Assembly: GCF_023094245.1 (NCBI RefSeq)
Contig: NZ_JALMEW010000001.1
Location: 248,001 to 312,000, forward strand
Source: Halomonas getboli
Lineage (GTDB): Bacteria > Pseudomonadota > Gammaproteobacteria > Pseudomonadales > Halomonadaceae
Direction of reading: 5' to 3'
Length of the DNA: 64,000 nucleotides
Shown: positions 29,375 through 38,611 of the stretch, in pieces
Layout of the letters: each line of letters starts with the position of its first letter
Position numbering within the stretch: the stretch's first letter is position 1
Translations under genes and position numbers: made by a program
The notes under the pieces: generated by a model
Database searches by the model: none
What the model was told of the DNA's origin: nothing
What the model saw: the letters and a program-made list of their open reading frames with translations, nothing else

Positions 29375-32300
29375 TCAGCCCTGCTGGCTGTCCTGGCGCT
29401 TGGCCTCCTGCTCACGACGGCGGATTTCCCGCGGGTCGTTGTGGGCGCGGCGGCGACGACGCGGCGTCTCGGCCCTGGGCGCCTCGGCTTCAGCTTGTGC
29501 CTTGGGCGCTTCGGCCTTGGGCTCATCAGCTTTGGCCTCTGCCTTGGGCTGTTCGGCCTTGGCCTCTGCCTTCGGCTCCTCGGCTTTAGCATCAGCCTTG
29601 GGCTGCTCGGCCTTGGCCTCTGCCTTCGGCTCCTCGGCTTTAGCATCAGCCTTGGGCTGCTCGGCCTTGGCCTCTGCCTTCGGCTCCTCGGCTTTAGCAT
29701 CAGCCTTGGGCTGCTCGGCCTTGGCTTCGGCCTTCTGGGCTTCCGGCTTGGCGTCAGCCTTGGGCTGTTCGGCCTTGGCCTTGGCCTCTGCCTTCGGCTC
29801 CTCGGCTTTAGCCTCAGCCTTGGGCTGCTCGGCCTTGGCTTCGGCCTTCTGGGCTTCCGGCTTGGCGTCAGCCTTGGGCTGTTCGGCCTTGGCCTCTGCC
29901 TTCGGCTCCTCGGCTTTAGCATCAGCCTTGGGCTGCTCGGCCTTGGCCTCGGCCTTCTGGGCTTCCGGCTTGGCGTCAGCCTTGGGCTGTTCGGCCTTGG
30001 CCTCTGCCTTCGGTTCCTCGGCTTTAGCGTCAGCTTTGGGCTGCTCGGCCTTGGCTTCGGCCTTCTGGGCTTCCGGCTTGGCGTTAGTCTTGGGCTGTTC
30101 GGCCTTGGTGTCTGCCTTCGGCTCCTCGGCTTTAGCCTCTTCCGGCTGTGCTTCGGCCTTGGCGGCTTCGGACTGCAGGCGCTGCTGCTCCGCCACGGAC
30201 TCGGGGTTCAGGGCGTGCTGGCGGCGGCGCTGGCGCGGATTGTTGCGGGTGCGCTTGGGCTTGTCGCTCGCCTCGGCCTTGGCCGGCGCCTCGTCCTTGG
30301 CGGGAGCCGCTTGAACATCGCCCTTGGGTTGCTGAGGCTTGGCGTCCTGGGACTTGCCGCCTTGCGGCTTGTCGGACTGAGGCTTGGCCTCCTGGGGCTT
30401 GCGACCGCCCTGGTCCTTGCGCTCCTGGCCCTTGCCTTCCTGGGGCTTGCGATCCTCGGTCTGCTGGCGATTGTCGTCCTGGCGCTGGCTGCGACCGCGG
30501 CCGCCGCGGTTCTGGCCGCCGCTCTTCTCGCCTTTCTCTTGCCGTTCGGTACGGGGCTTGTCCTCGCCCTGACGCTGCGGCTTGGCGCTGCGTGACTCGT
30601 CGCGATTGTCACCGCGCTCCTGACGCTGACCGCCGCGGCGATTATTGCGCTGGCGACCGTTGCCGCCGCCGGAGCGATTATCGCTGGAGCGACCGCCTTC
30701 GCGGCGCTGTTGGCTGCGATCGTCGGAGCGGGCGGTGCCTGCCTGGCGCGGGGCCTGCTGGCCACTGCGCTCGGTTGGGCGCGATTGCGGGCCGGACGGA
30801 GCGGTCTCTTCGCCGCTCAGCAGGCGCGAGAAGCCCTTGACCAGGCGGCTCAGCACCCCGTCGCGGGCCGCCGGAACGGTCGTCGGTTTCGCCGCAGCGG
30901 CCGGCCGGGGCGCGGGCTTCTGCGCTGCCTTTTCAGCCGGCTTGGCCGGGGCGGCGGGTTCTTCCATCAGCGAGGCGGGGGCCGGCTCGTGATGTACCAC
31001 TGTCTTGACCGCGGCCTCGTCGCGCTTGACCGGCTTGCCGAAGGCGGCCTCGGGCTCCTTGCCGACCTCGGTCTCAACGGGCAGCTCATGGCTGGGCGCG
31101 TGGGTGGTGCCTTCCTCGTCGACGTGGTCGTCGCGCAGGCGCTGGACGTCGTAGTGCGGAGTGTCCATGTCCGGATTGGGCAGCAGCACCACGCGCACGC
31201 CCTGGCGACGCTCGATGTCGGCCAGTACGGCGCGCTTCTCGTTGAGCAGGTAGGTGGCGACCGGGACGGGCAGGATGGCGCGGATCTGGGCGCTGCGCTC
31301 CTTCATCGCCTCTTCCTCGATCAGGCGCATGATCGACAGCGAGATGGAGCGCACGTCGCGGATGGTGCCCTGGCCATCACAGCGCGGGCAGACCACGCCG
31401 CTGGTCTCGCCCAGCGACGGGCGCAGGCGCTGGCGGGACATCTCCATCAGGCCGAAGCGGGAGATGCGGCCGATCTGCACCCGGGCGCGGTCGATCTTCA
31501 GGGCGTCGCGCACCCGATTCTCGACCTCGCGCTGGTTGCGCGCCGGCGACATGTCGATGAAGTCGATGACCACCAGACCGCCGATGTCGCGCAGGCGCAG
31601 CTGGCGGGCGATCTCGTCGGCGGCCTCGAGGTTGGTCTGCAGCGCCGTCTCCTCGATGTCGCTGCCGCGGGTGGCGCGCGCCGAGTTGATGTCGATGGAG
31701 ACCAGCGCCTCGGTGTGGTCGATGACGATCGAGCCGCCGGAGGGCAGCTTGACCTCACGCTCGTAGGCGGTCTCGATCTGGGACTCGATCTGGAAGCGCG
31801 AGAACAGCGGCACCTCGTCGGCGTAGCGCTTGATCTTCTGCTGGTAGGAGGGCATCACCTGGCGGATGAAGCCCAGCGCCTCCTGGTGCACCTGTTCGCT
31901 GTCGATCAGCACCTCGCCGATGTCCTGGCGCAGGTAGTCGCGCATGGCGCGGATGATGACGTTGGACTCGCGGTAGATCAGGAAGGGCGCGGCGCGCTTG
32001 CCGGCTTCCTCGGTGATCGACTCCCAGACCTGGGTCAGGTAGTCGAGGTCCCACTGCAGCTCCTCGGGATTGCGACCGATGCCGGCGGTGCGCACGATCA
32101 GGCCCATCTTGTCGGGCACGGTCAGCTGGCTCATGGCCTCCTTGAGCTGAGCGCGCTCCTCGCCCTCGATGCGCCGCGAGATGCCGCCGGCGCGAGGATT
32201 GTTGGGCATCAGCACCAGGAAGCGGCCGGCCAGGCTGATGAAGGTGGTCAGGGCCGCGCCCTTGTTGCCACGCTCCTCCTTGTCGACCTGGACGATGACT

Positions 32301-32590
32301 TCCTGGCCTTCCTTGAGGACTTCCTTGATGCTGGGGCGCCCGGAGGGTTCCTTGAGGAAGTACTCGCGGGAGACTTCCTTCAGCGGCAGGAAGCCGTGAC
32401 GCTCGGCGCCAAAATCGACGAAGGCCGCTTCGAGGGAGGGTTCCACGCGGGTGATCTTGCCGCGATAGATGTTGGCTTTCTTCTGTTCCCGGGCACCGGA
32501 TTCGATGTCCAGGTCGTACAGGCGTTGTCCATCGACCAGAGCGACGCGCAGCTCTTCGGGCTGGGTCGCGTTGATGAGCATCCGTTTCAT
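29375..32590 (-). CDS. rne: Ribonuclease E
   Basis: RNase E is the essential endoribonuclease and degradosome scaffold. The 1071-residue protein starts at [20 protein letters not shown], identical in style to E. coli Rne. The S1 domain covers about residues 35-120, the catalytic DNase I-like region about 280-400 ([13 protein letters not shown] holds catalytic Asp residues), and the zinc link is CPRCDGQG near residue 401. Residues about 500-820 are an Arg/Gln/Gly-rich scaffold, and about 820-1035 a Lys/Glu/Ala/Pro tandem repeat. The tail contains [20 protein letters not shown]. It probably has a long autoregulatory leader. Confidence 0.97.
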   Translation of the reverse strand: MKRMLINATQPEELRVALVDGQRLYDLDIESGAREQKKANIYRGKITRVEPSLEAAFVDFGAERHGFLPLKEVSREYFLKEPSGRPSIKEVLKEGQEVIVQVDKEERGNKGAALTTFISLAGRFLVLMPNNPRAGGISRRIEGEERAQLKEAMSQLTVPDKMGLIVRTAGIGRNPEELQWDLDYLTQVWESITEEAGKRAAPFLIYRESNVIIRAMRDYLRQDIGEVLIDSEQVHQEALGFIRQVMPSYQQKIKRYADEVPLFSRFQIESQIETAYEREVKLPSGGSIVIDHTEALVSIDINSARATRGSDIEETALQTNLEAADEIARQLRLRDIGGLVVIDFIDMSPARNQREVENRVRDALKIDRARVQIGRISRFGLMEMSRQRLRPSLGETSGVVCPRCDGQGTIRDVRSISLSIMRLIEEEAMKERSAQIRAILPVPVATYLLNEKRAVLADIERRQGVRVVLLPNPDMDTPHYDVQRLRDDHVDEEGTTHAPSHELPVETEVGKEPEAAFGKPVKRDEAAVKTVVHHEPAPASLMEEPAAPAKPAEKAAQKPAPRPAAAAKPTTVPAARDGVLSRLVKGFSRLLSGEETAPSGPQSRPTERSGQQAPRQAGTARSDDRSQQRREGGRSSDNRSGGGNGRQRNNRRGGQRQERGDNRDESRSAKPQRQGEDKPRTERQEKGEKSGGQNRGGRGRSQRQDDNRQQTEDRKPQEGKGQERKDQGGRKPQEAKPQSDKPQGGKSQDAKPQQPKGDVQAAPAKDEAPAKAEASDKPKRTRNNPRQRRRQHALNPESVAEQQRLQSEAAKAEAQPEEAKAEEPKADTKAEQPKTNAKPEAQKAEAKAEQPKADAKAEEPKAEAKAEQPKADAKPEAQKAEAKAEQPKADAKAEEPKAEAKAEQPKADAKPEAQKAEAKAEQPKAEAKAEEPKAEAKAKAEQPKADAKPEAQKAEAKAEQPKADAKAEEPKAEAKAEQPKADAKAEEPKAEAKAEQPKADAKAEEPKAEAKAEQPKAEAKADEPKAEAPKAQAEAEAPRAETPRRRRRAHNDPREIRRREQEAKRQDSQQG
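29500..30140 (-). repeat. 54-bp-period coding repeat in the RNase E C-terminal scaffold
   Basis: The rne 3' region encodes about 12 variants of an 18-residue unit, roughly [18 protein letters not shown], alternating with a variant containing KPEAQ. At the DNA level many 54-bp units are nearly identical (for example around 29585, 29640 and 29695). This points to recent expansion by slippage or recombination rather than purely selected low complexity. Confidence 0.85.
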
Positions 32591-33055
32591 GTCGTCTCGC
32601 AAAATGGACGCGCCGGTGGGCGCCCATGGGCAATGACGAAGGCGAACCGCTGGGTGCTGCGTGCTTGTGCTCAGCGCATGTCGCGGAAGCGGAGCTGCGC
32701 CCGGCCGTGTCGGGGCCTGATGGTGGTGGCGGGCCGGCACGGCAAGATCATGTTGAGTACGGGGCGGAGGCAGGACGTGCTCTCGGTGGGTCTTAGTCGT
32801 TGCCCATCCGGTCCTGCGGTCACCGCCAACACCTGGCATTCATCGATTCGCCAACGCCGGCCTCCGGCACGATGTTGTACGTATCCCGTGATAGCCGCTC
32901 GCGGTTGGGTGCGAGGCGGGGCGGGCGTGGCGTTGTATCGCTTTACTGTCGGCGGCGGGACCTCGTGTGGGAGCGTCGTCGCGGCCTGATTTCGTCGTTC
33001 CGGCCTGCGTGTCTGTCGTGCAGGCGCCAAGCGGACGGTTCTGTCCATTGGAACG
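32591..33055 (-). other. Predicted long 5' leader of rne
   Basis: The 568-bp rne-rluC divergent region holds no convincing gene; the open frames in it lack coding character. If rne starts from the promoter at 33063-33091, its leader is about 465 nt. Enterobacterial rne has a leader of similar scale that mediates autoregulation. No conserved hairpin could be identified by eye. Confidence 0.5.
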
Positions 33056-33062
33056 CCTCGGC

Positions 33063-33091
33063 AATATAACAGTAAAGGGGGTGCCCAGCAA
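33063..33091 (-). promoter_or_regulatory. Predicted sigma70 promoter for rne
   Basis: On the minus strand, TTGCTG (33086-33091) and TATATT (33063-33068) are separated by exactly 17 bp. The predicted transcription start is near 33056. The site is the clearest promoter in the divergent region. Confidence 0.65.
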
Positions 33092-33158
33092 TTGGCGGCA
33101 GGACGCCGCACAGTGCGATAGAATGCGGCTTTTACGACGTTGGCAAGTGGAGAGCGGG

Positions 33159-34106
33159 ATGACCGACGGCCGCGAGGTGCAATGGGTGGAAGTGACCGAG
33201 GGCCAGGTGGGTCAACGGGTCGACAACTTCCTGATCACGCGCATCAAGGGAGCGCCCAGGGCGCTCATTTACCGCATCGTGCGCAAGGGCGAGGTGCGGG
33301 TCAACAAGAAGCGCGTCAAGGCCGATACCCGGTTGGCGCTGGGTGACGTGGTGCGCATTCCGCCGCTCAAGCTCGCCCCGCGCGAGGCGGTGCGCGAGGT
33401 CAGCGACAACCTGCGCAATCTGCTGGCCGGCAGCGTGCTGCTGGAAGGGCGCGACTGGATGGTGCTCAACAAGCCGTCGGGGCTCGCCGTGCACGGCGGC
33501 AGCGGCGTCAAGATCGGCCTGATCGAGGCCCTGCGTCAGGTGCGCGAGGACCTGGACTTCCTCGAGCTGGTGCATCGGCTCGACCGAGACACCTCGGGCT
33601 GCCTGCTGCTGGCCAAGTCGCGTCCGGCGCTGTTGAGCCTCAACGAGTCGCTCAAGCGCCACGAGATGAGTAAACAGTACCTGGCGTTGGTGGCCGGCCG
33701 CTGGCCGGCGCGACGCGACTTCGTCAGCGCCCGGCTGGATCGCTTCGACGCCGGCAACGGCGAGCGGCGGGTGCGGGTCGACAGCGCCGGCAAGGTGGCG
33801 CGTACCCGCTTCGCGGTGCGCGAGACCTTCGCGCGGGCGACCCTGGTCGAGGCCGAGCCGATCACCGGTCGCACTCATCAGATTCGCGTGCACGCGGCCC
33901 ATGCGGGGCATCCGCTGCTCGGCGACGACAAGTACGGCACCCGCGAGGGCGGGCGCATCGCCACTCAGCTGGGGCTGTCGCGGCTGTTCCTGCATGCGGC
34001 GTCGCTGACCTTTCCCGAGCCGACGAGCGGCAAGCCGGTGAAGATCCGCGCGCCGCTCGGCGAGACCCTCGACGGCGTGCTGGAAAGTGCCCGCAACGCC
34101 CGCTGA
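33159..34106 (+). CDS. rluC: 23S rRNA pseudouridine(955/2504/2580) synthase RluC
   Basis: RluC modifies three uridines in 23S rRNA. The 315-residue protein has an N-terminal S4 domain (VDNFLITRIKGAPRALIYRI, then RKGEVRVNKKRVKA) and the catalytic motif LVHRLDRDTSGCLLLAKS with Asp near residue 144, followed by GRTHQIRVHAAHAGHPLLGD. The start MTDGREVQWVEV has a GGAGAG SD. A -10-like TAGAAT at 33119-33124 lies upstream without a good -35. Divergence from rne is conserved in many gammaproteobacteria. Confidence 0.95.
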   Translation: MTDGREVQWVEVTEGQVGQRVDNFLITRIKGAPRALIYRIVRKGEVRVNKKRVKADTRLALGDVVRIPPLKLAPREAVREVSDNLRNLLAGSVLLEGRDWMVLNKPSGLAVHGGSGVKIGLIEALRQVREDLDFLELVHRLDRDTSGCLLLAKSRPALLSLNESLKRHEMSKQYLALVAGRWPARRDFVSARLDRFDAGNGERRVRVDSAGKVARTRFAVRETFARATLVEAEPITGRTHQIRVHAAHAGHPLLGDDKYGTREGGRIATQLGLSRLFLHAASLTFPEPTSGKPVKIRAPLGETLDGVLESARNAR

Positions 34107-34118
34107 CCCGGAGGCTGC

Positions 34119-34769
34119 ATGCGTTATCGACTGATGATCTTCGACTGGGACGGCACCCTGATGGATTCGCTGGCGCGCATCGTCGCCTGCATGCAGGCCG
34201 CCGGGCGCGATATCGGCTGGGGCGAGCTGTCCGAGGAGGCGGTGCGCGACATCATCGGCCTGGGGCTGCCCGAAGCCATCGCCAAGCTGTGCCCGGGCAT
34301 CGACCCCGAGCGCGCCGAGGCGCTGCGGCAGCGTTACGCCTATCATTTCGTGGAAGGCGACGTCACGCCGATGCCGTTCTACCCGGGCGTGGCCGAGGGG
34401 CTGGCCCGTCTGCGCGCTGCAGACGGCAGTCGCCTGGCGGTGGCCACCGGCAAGAGCCGTCGCGGGCTCGACCGCATCTTTCGCGAAGCCGAGTGCGGGC
34501 ACTGGTTCCACGCCAGCCGCACCGCCGACGAGACGCTCTCCAAGCCGCATCCGCGGATGCTCGAGGAGCTGCTCGATGAGCTCGGGGTGCCGGTCGAGGA
34601 GGCGGTGATGATCGGCGATACCGAGTACGACCTGGAGATGGCCCGGGCGCTGGGCATGGACCGGATCGCCGTGACCTATGGCGTGCACGCGCCCGAACGT
34701 CTGGCCCTGAGCCGCCCGGTGTTCACCGCCGATGCCTTTCCCGAGCTGATCGACTGGCTGCACGACTGA
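34119..34769 (+). CDS. HAD-IA family phosphatase (phosphoglycolate phosphatase-like)
   Basis: The 216-residue protein has HAD motif I FDWDGTLMDS (nucleophile Asp9), motif II VATGKSRRGLD, the Lys in SKPHPRMLEE, and motif IV MIGDTEYDLEMARALGM. A helical cap domain lies between motifs I and II. The substrate is not determined by sequence; phosphoglycolate and nucleotide-monophosphate activities are common in this group. The rluC-HAD-sppA order is conserved in pseudomonads. Confidence 0.9.
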   Translation: MRYRLMIFDWDGTLMDSLARIVACMQAAGRDIGWGELSEEAVRDIIGLGLPEAIAKLCPGIDPERAEALRQRYAYHFVEGDVTPMPFYPGVAEGLARLRAADGSRLAVATGKSRRGLDRIFREAECGHWFHASRTADETLSKPHPRMLEELLDELGVPVEEAVMIGDTEYDLEMARALGMDRIAVTYGVHAPERLALSRPVFTADAFPELIDWLHD

Positions 34770-34800
34770 CCGCCACCTGCCCTTCAAGAGGAGTGATGTC

Positions 34801-35883
34801 ATGGAAGACGATCGACGCGACGACTGGACGCAGGGTCCCGAGCTCAGCGCCGAACAGGCCCGGGAAGCGCAGCGTCGGCGCGAAGGGGATGAGACGCCGC
34901 AGGCGAGCGATGAAGACGCCGAGACGCTGCGCGAACGGCAGCGCCTCGCCCAGCAGGCGATGCTCGACCGCTGGATCGATGGTGTGCTGGTCGAGCAGCG
35001 TCGATCGCGGCGCTGGAAGCTGTTCTTCCGCTTCCTGTTCGCCTTGCTGATCCTGGCCTCGCTGTCCACCACGCTCTACGGGCTGTTCGTGGTGCCGGGT
35101 GCGACCAGCGCCGCCGGTCCGCACCTGGGTATCGTCCAGGTCGAGGGCGTGATCGATGGCGACGCCCGAGCCAGCGCCGAGCGCGTCATCGAGGGCGTGC
35201 AGCGCGCCTGGAAGGCACCGGGCGCCGAGGCGGTGGTGCTGCATATCGACAGCCCCGGCGGCAGTCCGGTGCAGTCGCAGCGCATCTATGACGAGCTGAT
35301 GCGCCTGCGCGTGCAGGGCGACAAGCCGATCATCGCCGTGATCGAGGACATCGGCGCCAGCGGTGCCTACTATATCGCTTCGGCGGCCGACGAGATCGTC
35401 GCCGCGCCGGCCAGCCTGGTGGGGTCGATCGGGGTGATCAACGCAGGCTTCGGCTTCAAGGAAGCGCTCGAGCGTCTGGGGGTCGAGCGCCGGGTGTTCA
35501 CCGCTGGCGATAACAAGGCCTTCCTCGATCCCTTCTCGGACATTTCTCCCGAGCAGCGCGACTTCTGGCAGCGGGTGCTGGCCACGACCCATCGCCAGTT
35601 CATCGATGACGTCAAGGCCGGGCGCGGCGATCGGCTGGCCGACGACGAGCGGCTGTTCAGCGGTCTGATCTGGACCGGCGAGCAGGCACTCGATCTGGGG
35701 CTGGTGGACGAGCTGGGCAGCCTCGACACCCTGGCGCGGGAGCGGCTGGAGACGCCGCGCACCCAGGATTACACGCCGCAGCTCGATCCGTTCGAGCGCC
35801 TGGCGCGGCGCTTCGGTCGTGTCGCCGCCGAGTGGGTCGGCGTGCCCCAGGCCGCCTCGCCGCTGCGCTATCAGATTTACTAG
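34801..35883 (+). CDS. sppA: Signal peptide peptidase SppA (short form)
   Basis: This 360-residue membrane-anchored serine protease digests cleaved signal peptides. An unusual long charged N-terminus (about 80 residues, rich in Arg/Glu/Asp) precedes a single TM (about residues 80-100). The S49 domain follows, with LHIDSPGGSPVQSQRIYDEL (near residue 141) and the catalytic Ser in EDIGASGAYYIASAADEIVA, then VGSIGVINAGFGFKEALE. The length indicates the one-domain SppA rather than the two-domain E. coli form. The SD is AGAGGAG. Confidence 0.93.
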   Translation: MEDDRRDDWTQGPELSAEQAREAQRRREGDETPQASDEDAETLRERQRLAQQAMLDRWIDGVLVEQRRSRRWKLFFRFLFALLILASLSTTLYGLFVVPGATSAAGPHLGIVQVEGVIDGDARASAERVIEGVQRAWKAPGAEAVVLHIDSPGGSPVQSQRIYDELMRLRVQGDKPIIAVIEDIGASGAYYIASAADEIVAAPASLVGSIGVINAGFGFKEALERLGVERRVFTAGDNKAFLDPFSDISPEQRDFWQRVLATTHRQFIDDVKAGRGDRLADDERLFSGLIWTGEQALDLGLVDELGSLDTLARERLETPRTQDYTPQLDPFERLARRFGRVAAEWVGVPQAASPLRYQIY

Positions 35884-35890
35884 CCGGATC

Positions 35891-35927
35891 AAGCGTAGCA
35901 AGGCGCCTCTCGCCCCTTGCTACGCTT
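35891..35927. terminator. Inverted repeat after sppA
   Basis: A 13-bp perfect stem (35891-35903 and 35915-35927, AAGCGTAGCAAGG and its complement) has an 11-base loop. It lies 8 bp after the sppA stop. There is no T-run, so it may be a Rho-dependent or processing structure rather than a classic terminator. Confidence 0.5.
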
Positions 35928-35928
35928 G

Positions 35929-36005
35929 CCTCGCACCTCGCACCTCGCACCTCGCACCTCGCACCTCGCACCTCGCACCTCGCACCTCGCACCTCGCACC
36001 TCGCT
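35929..36005. repeat. Eleven tandem CCTCGCA heptamers abutting the maf stop
   Basis: Ten perfect CCTCGCA units (35929-35998) are followed by CCTCGCT (35999-36005). The last T is the first base of the TCA that encodes the maf stop (36005-36007) on the minus strand. It is the most regular array in the window, with no sequence drift, so it is probably young and variable in copy number. Confidence 0.95.
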
Positions 36006-36586
36006 CAGCCCAGCGGATCCAGCCCGGCCTCTCGCAGCAGTTGGCAGAGGCGAATCAGCGGTAGCCCGATCAGCGTATTGGGGTCGTCGCCCTCGAGGCG
36101 CTCGAACAGGGTGATGCCCAGGCCTTCCATGCGGAAGCTGCCGGCGCTGTCCAGCGGCCGCTCGCGCTCGACGTAGCGGGCGATCTCGGTCTCGCTCAGC
36201 TGGCGGAACACCACGTCGTAGCGCTCGTGGCAGACCCGATGGCTGGCGTTGCGCGTGTCGATCAGCGCCAGCCCGGTCAGGAAACTGACCCGATGGCCCG
36301 AGAAGCGCGCCAGCTGGGCGCGGGCGGCGGCCTCGTCGGCGGGCTTGCCCAGCGCTTCGCCGTCGAAGACCGCCACCTGATCGGAGCCGATGATCAGGTG
36401 ATCCGGCCAGTCGGCGGCGAGCCGCTCGGCCTTGGCCAGCGATAGCCGATGCACCAGCGCGCGGGGCGTTTCGCCGGAGCGGGGCGTCTCGTCGATGTCC
36501 GGGCTCTCCCAGGCGCAGGGAAGTGCCAGTCGGTCGAGCAGCTGGCGGCGAAAGCGAGAGCTCGAGGCGAGCACCAGGCGTGGCAT
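36005..36586 (-). CDS. Maf family nucleotide pyrophosphatase (YceF type)
   Basis: The 193-residue protein has the Maf signature LVLASSSRFRRQLLDRL at the N-terminus, the DE motif in SPDIDETPRSGE and the acid loop IIGSDQVAVFDG. The SSSRFR variant and the neighbourhood of yceD-rpmF fit the YceF subgroup that hydrolyses modified nucleotides such as 7-methyl-GTP. It is divergent from the yceD promoter. Its stop codon merges with an 11-copy heptamer array. Confidence 0.93.
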   Translation of the reverse strand: MPRLVLASSSRFRRQLLDRLALPCAWESPDIDETPRSGETPRALVHRLSLAKAERLAADWPDHLIIGSDQVAVFDGEALGKPADEAAARAQLARFSGHRVSFLTGLALIDTRNASHRVCHERYDVVFRQLSETEIARYVERERPLDSAGSFRMEGLGITLFERLEGDDPNTLIGLPLIRLCQLLREAGLDPLG

Positions 36587-36664
36587 GGCAGGTTCCTTAC
36601 TTGGCTGGATCGGGGCGGCCGGAGCCGCGATGGGAGGGCATTGTAACCCCGAACCCCGAGGGCT

Positions 36665-36693
36665 TTGACAGGGGGGAGGGGAGTGCCTATCAT
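36665..36693 (+). promoter_or_regulatory. Near-consensus sigma70 promoter for the DUF177-rpmF operon
   Basis: A perfect -35 TTGACA (36665-36670) and -10 TATCAT (36688-36693) are spaced by 17 bp. The expected start, six to eight bases after the -10, falls at about 36700, only about 3 nt before the DUF177 ATG at 36703. No SD can fit, so the mRNA should be essentially leaderless. Confidence 0.8.
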
Positions 36694-36702
36694 TGCGCGC
36701 CT

Positions 36703-37233
36703 ATGTTGACCTCACATCTCCCAGGCAGGGTCGAGCCGTACAAGCTCGCGACTCATGCCGAACATCTCGAAGGCCTGGTGGCGCTGGGCGATATGCCGCG
36801 TCTTGCCGAAGAGGCTGGCGCGCAGGACGGTCATGCCCAGGTATGGCTGGATTTCGCCATCGACGCCCAGGGACGTCGGGAGATTCGCGGTCGCCTGACG
36901 GCCGAGCTGCAGCTGCTGTGTCGTCGCTGCCTCTCGCCCATGCCGCAGGCGGTCGAGAGCGAATTTCTGCTGGGGATGGTCACCAGTGATGCCCTGGCAG
37001 CCGATCTGCCGAGCACCCATGAGCCGGTGCTGGTGGAAAACGAACAGCTGAACCTGCTGGCGGTGATCGAGGATGAGCTGATCCTCAGTCTGCCCCAGGT
37101 GGTTTACCACGACGAGGCTGACTGCGCGGTCTCGCGCGACCAGCTGAGCAGTGGGGACGGCGCCGAGCAGGCCTCGAGCGCGCCCTCGAAGAATCCCTTT
37201 GAGGTGCTCAAGCAGCTCAAGGGCAAAACCTGA
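36703..37233 (+). CDS. yceD: YceD family protein (DUF177), ribosome-assembly associated
   Basis: The 176-residue protein contains the DUF177 pattern: LPGRVEPYKLA at the N-terminus, RLTAELQLLCRRCLSPMPQ with two Cys residues, and the acidic segment LVENEQLNLLAVIEDELIL followed by LPQVVYHDEADC. The plant and bacterial homologues are linked to 23S rRNA accumulation. It lies directly upstream of rpmF in most bacteria. The start MLTSHLPGRVEP matches pseudomonad homologues even though it leaves almost no leader downstream of the strong promoter. Confidence 0.92.
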   Translation: MLTSHLPGRVEPYKLATHAEHLEGLVALGDMPRLAEEAGAQDGHAQVWLDFAIDAQGRREIRGRLTAELQLLCRRCLSPMPQAVESEFLLGMVTSDALAADLPSTHEPVLVENEQLNLLAVIEDELILSLPQVVYHDEADCAVSRDQLSSGDGAEQASSAPSKNPFEVLKQLKGKT

Positions 37234-37265
37234 TACTTCATCGATTCACTCTGGAGTGATATCTC

Positions 37266-37439
37266 ATGGCAGTTCAACAGAACCGCAAGACCCGTTCCAA
37301 GCGCGGCATGCGTCGCAGCCACGACGCCCTGGCCGACAACAAGGCGCTGTCCCAGGACAAGGAGACCGGTACCACTCACCTGCGTCACCACGTCTCTCCG
37401 GACGGCTTCTACAAGGGTCGCAAGGTCGTCGACGCCTGA
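37266..37439 (+). CDS. rpmF: 50S ribosomal protein L32
   Basis: This 57-residue protein, [20 protein letters not shown] at the start and [12 protein letters not shown] at the end, is the standard L32. It lies between yceD and plsX, the classical rpmF position, 32 bp after yceD. The TGGAGTGATATCTC stretch just upstream supplies a GGAG SD. L32 binds the exit-tunnel side of the large subunit. Confidence 0.97.
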   Translation: MAVQQNRKTRSKRGMRRSHDALADNKALSQDKETGTTHLRHHVSPDGFYKGRKVVDA

Positions 37440-37481
37440 GGCGACGCGTCCCGAACGCCATGACGCTTGCCGCCCGCTGAC

Positions 37482-38600
37482 ATGCGGATTGCCGTCGATG
37501 CGATGGGCGGGGATCTCGGTCCCCGCGCCACCGTGGCCGGCGCGGCAAGCGCCGTCATGGCCGACCCCGGGCTCGAGATCCGGCTGTTCGGCCCCGCCGC
37601 ACGGCTGGAGCAGGAGCTCTCCCGGCTGCCGCGGTCTCTCGCCGCGGCGTCGTCGCATCTGAGCATCGAGAACGCTGCCGCGGAGATTCGCCAGGACCAG
37701 CGTCCGGCCCAGGCGTTGCGCCACGGTCGCGACTCCAGTATGGCGGCCATGCTGACCTGCCTGGCGCGCGGCGAGGTCGAGGCCGGCGTCAGCGCCGGCA
37801 ACACCGGTGCGCTGATGGCGCTGTCACGGCGCGAACTGGGAACGGTGGCGGGCGTGGCGCGCCCGGCGATCAGCACGGCCATTCCCACCGATCGGGAAGG
37901 GCGCTGCTATCTGCTCGACCTGGGCGCCAACGTCGATGTCGATGCCCGACGGCTGCTCGATTTCGCGCTGATGGGCGAGATCATGGCGCGCCACGTGGAC
38001 GGGCTTGAGCAGCCACGCGTGGCGCTGCTGAATGTCGGCGTCGAGGGCACCAAGGGACCGTCGAGCGTGCAGCAGGCGGATCGGATGCTGCGCCGCGTGC
38101 GCGGCATGCGCTATATCGGCTTCATCGAGGGCGACGGGATCTTCGCCGGTGAGGCCGACGTGGTTGTGTGCGACGGTTTTGTCGGCAATGCCGTGCTTAA
38201 GGCCAGCGAGGGGCTGGCGAAGATGCTGGTGCGGCGGGTCCAGGCGACCTTCGAGGCGCACTGGACCAGTCGCCTGGTCGGTGCGCTGGCGCGCCCGGCG
38301 CTGGCCCGCCTGCGTCGGGAGCTGGATCCGGTGCGCTACAATGGCGCCAGCCTGCTGGGTCTGGATGGCATCGTCATCAAGAGCCATGGCAGTGCCGATG
38401 CCGCGGGCTTTCATTACGCCGTGGCTCGCGCCGTCCAGGAAGTGCATCATGGCCTGCCCGAGCGGCTGGCCGTCGAACTTGGCCGGCAACGGTCCGTCGT
38501 CGCTTCGGCCGCCGCTGGCGACCGAGCCGACAGCGGATCCAGGACTCGCGGCGTCGTCGATACGGACGATGACGGCTCCGCGATCAGTCAAACAGAGTAA
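37482..38600 (+). CDS. plsX: Phosphate acyltransferase PlsX
   Basis: PlsX makes acyl-phosphate from acyl-ACP, feeding PlsY in phospholipid synthesis. The product starts at [18 protein letters not shown], as in family members, giving 372 residues; a TTG five codons upstream is an alternative start. Further motifs are [58 protein letters not shown] and ALLG-type [18 protein letters not shown]. The last 45 or so residues, rich in Ser/Arg/Asp, extend past the usual end. Confidence 0.95.
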   Translation: MRIAVDAMGGDLGPRATVAGAASAVMADPGLEIRLFGPAARLEQELSRLPRSLAAASSHLSIENAAAEIRQDQRPAQALRHGRDSSMAAMLTCLARGEVEAGVSAGNTGALMALSRRELGTVAGVARPAISTAIPTDREGRCYLLDLGANVDVDARRLLDFALMGEIMARHVDGLEQPRVALLNVGVEGTKGPSSVQQADRMLRRVRGMRYIGFIEGDGIFAGEADVVVCDGFVGNAVLKASEGLAKMLVRRVQATFEAHWTSRLVGALARPALARLRRELDPVRYNGASLLGLDGIVIKSHGSADAAGFHYAVARAVQEVHHGLPERLAVELGRQRSVVASAAAGDRADSGSRTRGVVDTDDDGSAISQTE

Positions 38601-38611
38601 AGGTGATCGAC

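Noticed and set aside
30710..32989. A 759-residue plus-strand frame opposite rne
   Set aside because: It mirrors the rne catalytic domain, has no recognisable domain and crosses the rne promoter region.
32800..33069. Small gene of 89 codons in the rne-rluC region
   Set aside because: Poor third-position GC bias, many Cys/Arg/Ser residues and no SD; it covers the likely rne leader.
33092..33124. rluC promoter TTGGCG ... TAGAAT
   Set aside because: The spacing is 21 bp, too long for a normal sigma70 promoter; only the -10-like element remains.
35929..36005. CRISPR array
   Set aside because: Units are 7 bp with no spacers; a CRISPR needs repeats of about 24-40 bp separated by unique spacers.
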